A DNA stretch of 64,000 nt from Furfurilactobacillus milii (GTDB lineage Bacteria > Bacillota > Bacilli > Lactobacillales > Lactobacillaceae): positions 186,408-250,407 of the forward strand of contig NZ_WEZQ01000005.1 in the NCBI RefSeq assembly GCF_009864005.1, written 5' to 3'. Of the stretch, positions 52,300 to 59,163 are shown piece after piece. The notes beneath the pieces were generated by a model. That model made no database searches. It was given only the letters and a program-made list of their open reading frames with translations, and was not told the origin of the DNA. Every line of letters starts with the position of its first letter. Positions within the stretch are counted from its first letter, which is position 1. The translations under genes and the position numbers were made by a program.

Positions 52300-53247
52300 A
52301 TAAGTACCCTTAACAAACGTAACCAAATGTTACGACTCGCTAGGTTGTATTATGTCGAAGGTATTAGTCAGAATCAGTTGGCTAAACGAGAAGGAATTTC
52401 TAAGGCAACAGTATCCAGAATGCTTTCATTAGCACGAGAAAACGGTTTTGTAACGATCACCGTGAATGACGGTCTTCGTGATGCTAACGTGTTGGCTAGT
52501 CAGCTACATGAGCTTTATCCAGAAGTTCAGTTCACTGTTGTTCCGACTTTCCAAAATAATCGAAGCACGATCCTTGATAAGGTTGCGCTGTCAACGGCTA
52601 ATTACTTAGATGACTTAGTTAAAAATGGTGACATCATTGGTTTTGGCAGCAGTGAAGCACTAAAAATGATTGCCAACCATCTGACGTCCAAAAATGTGCG
52701 TGATGTTGTAGTCTTATCTTTAACGGGAATCATTGCCAATTCCGATTGTGAAGCGTTTGCATATGAAACGGGTGACAAACTGGCTCATGCCTATCAAACA
52801 AAGGCTAGTTTTCTGCCGCTACCGGTTGTCTTTGACGATGTCGCTGCAAAGGAACTCGTTGAAAAAGAAGTTCTTATTCGACATCTTGAAAAGCTTGGCC
52901 GCTTGGCAAACATTGCGCTAATTTCGCTAGACTCGATAGAAGATAGTCCATTCTTAAATCAGATGAATTACTTTAAGGATGAGCAAAAACAAGCACTCAC
53001 TGAAGCAGCCGTTGGTGACGTGTTAGGTCACTTTATCGACGCCAATGGCGCTGTCGTTGATCCAGATTTAGATGAACGAGTGGTTACCACGTCTCTCAAC
53101 AACCTTAAGCAGAAGGAACATTCTATTGCAGCGGTGCATAATGTTGAAACTGTTCCAACGCTTAAGGCTGCTTTGAATGCTGGTTATTGCAACCAAGTCT
53201 TTATCGACCAATATAGTGCACAAGTTTTATTGGATTCACATGCTTAG
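52300..53247 (+). CDS. SorC/DeoR-type sugar-binding regulator (apparent ATA start)
   Basis: 315 residues from ATA 52300, or 306 from ATG 52327. An N-terminal helix-turn-helix (RLARLYYVEGISQNQLAKRE, GISKATVSRMLSLARENG) is followed by the SorC sugar-binding domain (GDIIGFGSSEALKMIANHL; VVDPDLDERVV). AGGAGG ends 8 bp before the ATA codon, whereas ATG 52327 has no ribosome site nearby, and a stop at 52285 excludes longer forms. It is the last gene of the sugar operon and its likely specific regulator, responding to a phosphorylated sugar. Confidence 0.85.
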   Translation: MSTLNKRNQMLRLARLYYVEGISQNQLAKREGISKATVSRMLSLARENGFVTITVNDGLRDANVLASQLHELYPEVQFTVVPTFQNNRSTILDKVALSTANYLDDLVKNGDIIGFGSSEALKMIANHLTSKNVRDVVVLSLTGIIANSDCEAFAYETGDKLAHAYQTKASFLPLPVVFDDVAAKELVEKEVLIRHLEKLGRLANIALISLDSIEDSPFLNQMNYFKDEQKQALTEAAVGDVLGHFIDANGAVVDPDLDERVVTTSLNNLKQKEHSIAAVHNVETVPTLKAALNAGYCNQVFIDQYSAQVLLDSHA

Positions 53248-53278
53248 TTAAAAAATCACTGCCGTTATGTTGTTTTTA

Positions 53279-53325
53279 GGGTGGTAAGTTTTCAGTGTTT
53301 TACTGAGGACTTACCACCCAATTTT
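53279..53325 (+). terminator. Terminator of the sugar operon
   Basis: GGGTGGTAAGT/ACTTACCACCC with an inner CAGT/ACTG pair, then AATTTT. Confidence 0.8.
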
Positions 53326-53526
53326 GATTAGAAATAAATCGTCGTTTTTTTGAATTTTACCTCTGAAAGCAACAGATGTATCGAAAGCGTCGAAGAAACT
53401 GGTAAAATAAAATCATTGGATGATTTTTATGTGAACTTTACTGAAAAAAGTCAAACTTACATTACGAAAAATAAAAGATTTTGCCCTAATTACCTTAAGA
53501 TATGTACCAAATTCTAATAAATGAAA

Positions 53527-53557
53527 ATCTGTCAACGGATAATACCCGTTGACAGAT
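53527..53557. repeat. Perfect 12-bp inverted repeat
   Basis: ATCTGTCAACGG and CCGTTGACAGAT with a 7-nt spacer (ATAATAC) and no T-run. Immediately precedes a ribosome-site-like AAAGGAG. Confidence 0.6.
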
Positions 53558-53664
53558 CAAAGGAGCGATTTTTGTGACTATTCAATGGTAGATTGAACAT
53601 TGCCATGAGTAAAGCTTCTTTGCAAGGACAAAAAAGACATAAATTTAGTTCTCAATTAGTGAAT

Positions 53665-53690
53665 GGTCCCCGTCTGTGGGGGCCTTTTGT
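53665..53690 (+). terminator. Orphan terminator-like hairpin
   Basis: GGTCCCC-GTCTGT-GGGGGCC followed by TTTTGTTT, with no gene upstream; it implies a lost gene or a small transcript. Confidence 0.6.
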
Positions 53691-53862
53691 TTACACAACA
53701 TTGTAATTAACGGTGACATTTAGGTAAGTGAATTACATAGAACCAACAGATGGAGTAAGCCTTTATTATCAATAAGAATGACTTTACGCCCATTTTTATG
53801 CCCACTAAAATTCTTGGATAGTATGCCATTTTAAGCGATTTGTGGATGCATTTTTTTGTTAA

Positions 53863-54396
53863 TTAGGCTTTAACCGGTGTAGTGATGATGTTGAAAATCT
53901 GACTAAAGGCTGTCAGGATTCCGAAATACGGAAAGAAGTATGTTACCACCAAAGCTAGTATCAGAATTGCATACAACCAATAGTTAATTTTAACCGGTGT
54001 ATCAGTCATTCGATCGATAGCAATTTCAAGAAAACTGAAGGCCACACCGCCAAGAATAATAATCAATAAATAGAAAGTTTCAGGCTGCCAATGAGTGGCA
54101 AATCGACCGACCCATTTGACAGCATAGGGCAAGAATGAAATGACCAATAACCAAATAGCATTGGTCCAAAAAACAAACCCATCGACGTGTTTGGGCAATT
54201 TGGCAAACAGGTTGTGGTGATTGATCCAGCCGGCCATTAACTGCAAAAAAGTAATGATGTAAATTAAATACGCTGGCCAATGAACCAGAAGGCTTTGGTA
54301 GGTAAATTGATCTAAATCAGGTAAAGATAAAACTAAGATTGTCGCGATAATGGCGATGATTGCATCAGTGTATGCTACTAATCTTGATTTACTCAT
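53863..54396 (-). CDS. TMEM175-like (DUF1211) membrane protein, putative potassium channel
   Basis: 177 residues with five or six membrane segments. The TMEM175/DUF1211 signature at the start of TM1, normally R-x3-F-S-D, appears as RLVAYTD (about residues 4-10), followed by AIIAIIATILVL. Bacterial members form tetrameric leak channels for potassium. The F-to-Y and S-to-T changes are conservative but unusual. ATG 54396 follows TTGGAGGT. It is shielded from upstream transcription by a terminator at 54457. Confidence 0.8.
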   Translation of the reverse strand: MSKSRLVAYTDAIIAIIATILVLSLPDLDQFTYQSLLVHWPAYLIYIITFLQLMAGWINHHNLFAKLPKHVDGFVFWTNAIWLLVISFLPYAVKWVGRFATHWQPETFYLLIIILGGVAFSFLEIAIDRMTDTPVKINYWLYAILILALVVTYFFPYFGILTAFSQIFNIITTPVKA

Positions 54397-54456
54397 GAGT
54401 ACCTCCAATAAATAGATTCATTCATTTATCATAGTAGCATTTTGAACAAACTTAAA

Positions 54457-54491
54457 ACCGCCCTGACTTAGTTTGATAGTGTCAGGGCGGT
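54457..54491 (-). terminator. Terminator upstream of the TMEM175-like gene (minus strand)
   Basis: ACCGCCCTGAC/GTCAGGGCGGT, an 11-bp perfect stem, followed by TTTTAAG on the minus strand. Ends transcripts arriving from the IS remnant. Confidence 0.85.
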
Positions 54492-54513
54492 AATTTTGAT
54501 GCATAACGTTGAA

Positions 54514-54747
54514 TTAGCGATTATGAACTGCGGCATTCTTTGTATCTTGCGAATACCGTTTCCATTCATGACTTGGTTCAAGTGCTCTGATACCTTCTGA
54601 CTGTTCAACCTCATACCATTTTTTTAAGACACCCCATGAGATTCCACAGGTTTTAGCGAACGCCGTCAGACTTTGACCTGAGTGTTTGAATTGATGAAAC
54701 GTATCAAGCCTTTGTTCAAGGCTATACGAACGTCCTTGTTTTTCCAT
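54514..54747 (-). pseudogene. IS3-family transposase OrfA fragment
   Basis: 77 residues resembling the N-terminal helix-turn-helix of IS150-type IS3 OrfA (RSYSLEQRLDTFHQFKHSGQ, LTAFAKTCGISWGVLKKWYE), ending abruptly after AVHNR. OrfB, with the DDE catalytic domain, and the right end are missing, so it cannot be active. The likely left terminal repeat begins TGTCCCCTTAGAG at 54809 on the minus strand. Confidence 0.6.
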
Positions 54748-54755
54748 AATAAAAT

Positions 54756-54806
54756 CCCCTTAGAATAGATAGACGATTTATTATTTCGTCTGTCTACTCT
54801 AAGGGG
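54756..54806. repeat. 20-bp imperfect dyad in the IS remnant
   Basis: CCCCTTAGAATAGATAGACG and CGTCTGTCTACTCTAAGGGG with three mismatches, between the IS left end and OrfA. Confidence 0.65.
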
Positions 54807-54809
54807 ACA

Positions 54810-55566
54810 ATAACAGTTCTGTCAGTTGCTGAGCTTTTTGAATACCTTTTGGAGAATACTGTGGCGTGTGGCTTCAAATCACTCTTTTGATCATATTGAG
54901 TATTCTGTTTGATATTTCCTGACAGAAATCCATTCGCCATTGGACTGTACGCGACTAGGCCAATATGCAAACTTTCTAGTAAGGGCAGTAGTTGCTCAGC
55001 CTTTCTGGCCATCATGGAATAACGGGTTTGGACGGCTGTACCTTTTGTCACTGCGTTAGCCCGCTTGATGTAATCAGCTGAAGCGTTGGAAATTCTCCAG
55101 TATTGAATCTTGCCTTCTTTAATAAACTGTCCCATTAAGTCCGCAACTTCTTCTGGACTGACGTTTGGATCCTCCTGATGCTGATAATATAAATCAATGG
55201 AATCAACATCTAAACGTTTTAAACTACCTTCAAGTAAATGCCGTAGACTATCTGGTTGAGCGTTTGGAATGCTCTTTGTATGGTCATTATTCCAATAAAG
55301 ACCTCCCTTGCTGGCGATAACAACCTTGTCACGGATTGGCTTAAGTGCTTGGCCAACGAGCTTTTCATTAATTGATGGTGTGCCATCTGCTTGCTGACCA
55401 ACGTAAAGTTCAGCTGTATCGAAAATTCTGTAGCCAGCCTCATATGCTTCTCGAATTCACTTTTCGGCAGTTACTGGATCAAGGGCGTTGCCATAGGCGT
55501 GTGATAATCCCATTGAACCAAATCCAATCGCTGAAACTGTTAAATCGTTTAGTTTTCTTATCTTCA
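54810..55566 (-). pseudogene. Aldo/keto reductase pseudogene
   Basis: From ATG 55566 (MKIRKLNDLTVSAIGFGSMG) the reading matches an aldo/keto reductase: GYRIFDTAELY with the catalytic Asp and Tyr, SKGGLYW, LYYQHQEDP with the His. Three lesions: an in-frame TGA at 55457-55459 in TAEK-stop-IREAYE (normally Trp), a frameshift near 54865 (the family-like QYSPKGIQKAQQLTEL continues in another frame), and truncation by the IS end at 54809. Intact paralogous function may be provided by the gene at 56853. A palindrome matching the LysR box lies ~105 bp upstream. Confidence 0.85.
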
Positions 55567-55670
55567 TTTTAATAAAATCCTTTTCTTATTGGACGTTTGG
55601 CAATTCCGAATACGAATTTATATTAATTGCAGTTTCAGCAAAAGCGAAGGGACTAAACGGCTAAAAGGGT

Positions 55671-55687
55671 ATTAACTTCAAGTTAAT
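55671..55687. promoter_or_regulatory. 17-bp palindrome upstream of the dead reductase (LysR box copy 1)
   Basis: ATTAACTTCAAGTTAAT, a perfect palindrome around a central C. It matches the site at 56671-56687 at all but two or three positions. Confidence 0.65.
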
Positions 55688-55705
55688 AAAGAATGAAATA
55701 CTATC

Positions 55706-55750
55706 AAAAAACAACAGTGAGCCTCTATTTCAGCTCACTGTTGTTTTTTT
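55706..55750. terminator. Bidirectional terminator after the LysR gene
   Basis: AACAACAGTGAGC/GCTCACTGTTGTT with a CTCTATTTCA loop and A/T runs on both sides, touching the LysR stop codon. Confidence 0.9.
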
Positions 55751-56651
55751 ACTTTTGATTGGTGTGTAAGTTCTGACTAATGATTTTGACGAATTGCTGC
55801 ATTTTTGCCGATGGGTTCTTTGCATAAATTAATCCATAGGGAGATTCATATGTCCATTTTACCGGAACGGTCTTCATCAGCGGTTGTAAGTTACTCCAAA
55901 TATCACGAGTTAGCAAAAGGGCATCAGAATTTGCGTATTCATTAAATACGTCGGTATTAAAAAAACGCGTTGTATTAATGATTTTGATTTGCGGATGATT
56001 TTTTTCAATATCCTGACAAATTTTATCAATAATGGAAGCTTGATCACGTGGAGGGCAGACAATCGTCTCCCCGTTTAAATCATCAAAATTTAATTTGTCC
56101 TTTTTAGCTAGTCGATGAGTCCGTGGAACGGCCAATCGAAACTGATCCATTCCTAAAACTAGTACGCTGTAATTTTGTTGCCATTGCATTGAATCAGTAG
56201 GCCCAGATACACAATCTATTTCTGCGCCAATCTTTGCAGACGGCGTTTGTAGAGTGATGTCATCATCGTTAATTGGAATCACCTGAAGTTTGAAATCTTT
56301 AAGTGTGTGACTATATTTTCGCCAAATTTCAACCATTGGTGTGCCAGGACGCATGATTGAGGCGCCAACGCTAATAATTTGCTTGCTTTTTTGACCAGTT
56401 TCTCGGGCCTTTTCAATTGCGGTATTTGCAGTGGTGTTGATTTTAGTGACGGAATCAAACAGACTTCTGCCGGCATCAGTAAGTATGACACCTTGTGTAC
56501 TGCGTTTAAAAAGTGGGACTTCCAATTGCGCTTCCAAGTTATTGATTTGCTTCATGACAGAGACTGGAGAAATGAAGAGGCGCTGAGCAGCTTTGGAAAA
56601 GCTACCACTTTGCGCCACTTGTAAAAAGGTCAAATACATTTGGTTAATCAT
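55749..56651 (-). CDS. LysR family transcriptional regulator
   Basis: 300 residues: winged helix-turn-helix (MINQMYLTFLQVAQSGSFSK, AAQRLFISPVSVMKQINNLE) and a substrate-binding-like effector domain (about 90-300). TGAGGTG lies before ATG 56651. It diverges from the intact aldo/keto reductase at 56853, with a 17-bp palindrome (56671-56687) between them, and its terminator is followed by the dead reductase, whose upstream region has a second copy of the palindrome. It probably regulates both. Confidence 0.9.
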   Translation of the reverse strand: MINQMYLTFLQVAQSGSFSKAAQRLFISPVSVMKQINNLEAQLEVPLFKRSTQGVILTDAGRSLFDSVTKINTTANTAIEKARETGQKSKQIISVGASIMRPGTPMVEIWRKYSHTLKDFKLQVIPINDDDITLQTPSAKIGAEIDCVSGPTDSMQWQQNYSVLVLGMDQFRLAVPRTHRLAKKDKLNFDDLNGETIVCPPRDQASIIDKICQDIEKNHPQIKIINTTRFFNTDVFNEYANSDALLLTRDIWSNLQPLMKTVPVKWTYESPYGLIYAKNPSAKMQQFVKIISQNLHTNQK

Positions 56652-56670
56652 TCAATTACACCTCACCAGC

Positions 56671-56687
56671 ATTAACCTAAAGTTAAT
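56671..56687. promoter_or_regulatory. 17-bp palindrome between LysR and reductase genes (LysR box copy 2)
   Basis: ATTAACCTAAAGTTAAT, a near-perfect palindrome with a TTAAC-N5-GTTAA core, 20 bp upstream of the LysR start in the divergent region. Confidence 0.65.
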
Positions 56688-56852
56688 GCCATTTAAACAT
56701 TTTGAGCACTTCGCTGTCAAACAAATGACTGATAGGATAACTTCTGTTGAAACGTTGAAGTTGCTTTTTGATCGTAATGATCTGTAAACAAAATCCTATT
56801 TTTGGGACGCAACATTTTAACAGAATTTTTCAGATTTTAGGAGGAAATAATT

Positions 56853-57740
56853 ATGATTGAAGTTCCAATGATCAAATTGAACAATGGGGTCGAAATGCCA
56901 CAAGAAGGATTAGGAGTTCTGGATGCTGGGAGTTTTGATGAAGTTAAACAAGCAGTGTTAGATGCCTTTTCAACTGGTTACCGAATGATTGATACAGCAC
57001 AAGCTTACGACAATGAAAGCGCAGTGGGAGCTGCAATCTCAGAAAGTGGCCTCAGTCGCGAGGATATCTTTATTACTACAAAAGTTTGGATTAGTAATTA
57101 TGGCTATCAGGTTGCTAAGGATTCCGTTGAAAAATCGTTACAAGATTTGCAAACGGATTATATAGATTTAGTTTTGTTGCACCAACCATACGGAGATTAT
57201 TATGGTGCTTATCAAGCGTTAGAGGAACTTTATAAAGCTGGAAAAATTCGTGCCATTGGAGTTGCTAATTTCATGCCAGATCGATATGTCGATTTAGTGC
57301 AATACAGTGATGTCACTCCGGCTGTTAACCAAGTTGAAACACATGTGTTTGATCAAGAATGGAATTTACGGAAGTATATGGATCGTCATAATACTCAGAT
57401 TGAATCATGGGGACCATTTGCAGAAGGCAGACATGACTTCTTTAAAAATGAAATTTTGAAACGAATTGGTCAAAAATATGAAAAAACTGGACCACAGGTT
57501 GCCTTACGTTATTTAACCCAAAATGGGGTTGTTATTATTCCTAAATCTGTTCATAAAGAGCGAATGGCTGAAAATTTGAATATTTGGGATTTTAAACTTG
57601 ACGAAGAAGATTTAAAAGAAATTCGTGGTTTGGACACTGGTAATACGCTTTTCTTTAGTCCACATGATCCTGAAACCGTCGAAATGTTTGCTCGTTTTGT
57701 TAAAACTGGTCATTTTGAATTTCGTGAGAACGATGATTAA
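56853..57740 (+). CDS. Aldo/keto reductase
   Basis: 295 residues, TIM-barrel NADPH-dependent carbonyl reductase. The catalytic tetrad is visible: Asp and Tyr in DTAQAYDNE (about residues 49-57), Lys in ITTKVW, His in LLHQPYGDYYG. IGVANFMPDR and the cofactor block IIPKSVHKERMAEN are present. It is of the prokaryotic glyoxal/2,5-diketo-gluconate reductase type; substrate unknown. AGGAGG precedes ATG 56853. LysR-controlled divergent promoter upstream, terminator downstream. Confidence 0.93.
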   Translation: MIEVPMIKLNNGVEMPQEGLGVLDAGSFDEVKQAVLDAFSTGYRMIDTAQAYDNESAVGAAISESGLSREDIFITTKVWISNYGYQVAKDSVEKSLQDLQTDYIDLVLLHQPYGDYYGAYQALEELYKAGKIRAIGVANFMPDRYVDLVQYSDVTPAVNQVETHVFDQEWNLRKYMDRHNTQIESWGPFAEGRHDFFKNEILKRIGQKYEKTGPQVALRYLTQNGVVIIPKSVHKERMAENLNIWDFKLDEEDLKEIRGLDTGNTLFFSPHDPETVEMFARFVKTGHFEFRENDD

Positions 57741-57790
57741 TTTTTACAAAGGTGAATAAAATAACGTTACTGTGATTGCATTCGATACAA

Positions 57791-57826
57791 GAAGACAATC
57801 TAAAAGTTTTTAGGTTGTCTTTTTAT
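57791..57826 (+). terminator. Terminator of the aldo/keto reductase gene
   Basis: GAAGACAATCTAAAA/TTTTAGGTTGTCTT stem and TTTTATTTTA. Confidence 0.85.
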
Positions 57827-57912
57827 TTTACACATCGAATTTTAGATTGTTTCCTTTTAGCATTTTTGACAGTTTATGATTTTGCCCGGTAATAGATAAG
57901 AGGTGTCAAACG

Positions 57913-58278
57913 GTGATAGGGAATGTTTCATTGCAGACTTGTAAACAAGGATATGAATTTGAACTAATTGAAAATAATCTGAGCGAAAGCTTTTATCACT
58001 TGCTACCTGTATTCATTGATTTATACGTGGGACAAGATACACGTTACTGGGGATATCTTCCAAGAAAATTAAATATTGAAAATCTTCCTAAAATCGTGAT
58101 GCCCCCTCGCAGAGGTCTGTACTACGTTCCGAGTTTGCAAACCGTTACGATTTATTATCGTGATGCCATCAGCGAACCAGCAAACGATTTATATTTACTA
58201 GGTCGACCCAAGAAAAATTTAGAAACGCTTGCACAACAAGCAAACGACATAGTCATTCGTGCAGAATTTAAGTTTTAA
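57913..58278 (+). CDS. Cyclophilin-like fold protein
   Basis: 121 residues matching the small cyclophilin-like family: FYHLLPVFIDLYVGQDTRYW, GYLPRKLNIENLPK, GLYYVPSLQTVTIYYRD and LYLLGR in order. These proteins have the cyclophilin barrel but lack proven prolyl-isomerase activity and often neighbour oxidoreductases. GTG 57913 follows AGAGGTG. It lies 12 bp before the SDR gene, so the two are one unit. Function unknown. Confidence 0.82.
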   Translation: MIGNVSLQTCKQGYEFELIENNLSESFYHLLPVFIDLYVGQDTRYWGYLPRKLNIENLPKIVMPPRRGLYYVPSLQTVTIYYRDAISEPANDLYLLGRPKKNLETLAQQANDIVIRAEFKF

Positions 58279-58290
58279 GGAGAGATAAAT

Positions 58291-59007
58291 ATGGCAAAAA
58301 TTTTAGTTACCGGATCAACAGAAGGTTTAGGCTTATTAACTGCTAAAAAATTGATTAATCAAGGAAATGAAGTTGTTTTACATGCACGAAACGAGCAAAG
58401 AGCTGCAGAAGTCAAGCAGGAATTGCCGCAAGTAAAAGATATTGTAATTGGTGATTTGTCTTCGAGAAAAGACATTGATAACCTGGCAAAACAAATTAAT
58501 AAATTAGGGAGGTTTGACACAATTATTCATAATGCAGGAGTATACACTGGTAATGCCAAATTGACCTTTCAAGTTAACGTCCTGGCTCCATACTTGTTAA
58601 CTATGTTAGTCAAGAAACCCAAACGACTAATTTTTGTTTCTTCGGGAATGCATGCTGCTAGTCATTTGGATTTGGATAATTTGATAGATTTAGATTATTC
58701 AGGATCTAAACTACAGATTTTGTTATTAACAAAGGTATTAGCTCGTTTATGGCCGAATGTCACAGCAACTGCGGTTGATCCTGGTTGGGTCCCAACCAGA
58801 ATGGGCGGCGATGCTGCCAGTGATGATTTAACGCTTGGGTATACTACGCAAGTTTGGTTAGCCACGTTAAACAATTCTTCTGTCAGTGGAAACTATTATC
58901 ATCACATGAAGTTAGCCACTTATGATCGTCGAGCCGACGATGAAACGATTCAAGATAGGTTTTTAACAGAAATGCAAAAGATTTCTGGAGTCAATTTTGT
59001 TAAGTAA
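58291..59007 (+). CDS. Short-chain dehydrogenase/reductase
   Basis: 238 residues, classical SDR: cofactor motif VTGSTEGLGLLTA (about residues 6-18), HNAGVYTG, IFVSSGMHAA with the catalytic Ser, and YSGSK carrying Tyr and Lys (about residues 145-149), followed by DPGWVPTRMGG. AAGGAGAG precedes ATG 58291. The substrate is unknown. Cotranscribed with the cyclophilin-like gene; the following terminator separates it from the antiporter gene. Confidence 0.9.
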   Translation: MAKILVTGSTEGLGLLTAKKLINQGNEVVLHARNEQRAAEVKQELPQVKDIVIGDLSSRKDIDNLAKQINKLGRFDTIIHNAGVYTGNAKLTFQVNVLAPYLLTMLVKKPKRLIFVSSGMHAASHLDLDNLIDLDYSGSKLQILLLTKVLARLWPNVTATAVDPGWVPTRMGGDAASDDLTLGYTTQVWLATLNNSSVSGNYYHHMKLATYDRRADDETIQDRFLTEMQKISGVNFVK

Positions 59008-59028
59008 AGAGAATTTAAATTGATTATC

Positions 59029-59065
59029 GAAAGACCTCATCAATCGTGAGGTCTTTTGATTTTTG
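59029..59065 (+). terminator. Terminator of the SDR gene
   Basis: GAAAGACCTCA/TGAGGTCTTTT stem with a TCAATCG loop and a TTTTGATTTTT tail. Confidence 0.88.
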
Positions 59066-59163
59066 GCCCAACTTAATTGAATGTCATTTTATCAATTTGT
59101 TTATGTCAAAAGTGTCTGTTTAAAAACATTTTCAAGTTAGCCATTTTTCTTAGGAGGCAGTTC

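Larger units (their letters stand above)
53326..53862. other. Gene-free stretch with hairpins and an rbgA-like start fragment
   Basis: No gene. It holds a perfect 12-bp inverted repeat at 53527-53557 (ATCTGTCAACGG/CCGTTGACAGAT), directly followed by AAAGGAG and GTG ACT ATT CAA TGG TAG, which repeats 14 bases of the rbgA start (61301-61314), then a terminator-like hairpin at 53665. It may be a scar of older rearrangements. Confidence 0.5.
54514..54809 (-). mobile_element. Remnant of an IS3-family insertion sequence (left end)
   Basis: Left terminal sequence begins TGTCCCCTTAGAG at 54809 (minus strand), the TG expected for IS3 elements, followed by a long dyad (54756-54806) and the OrfA fragment. 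The element's inner and right portions are gone. It interrupts the 3' end of the aldo/keto reductase pseudogene. The downstream boundary is approximate. Confidence 0.55.
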
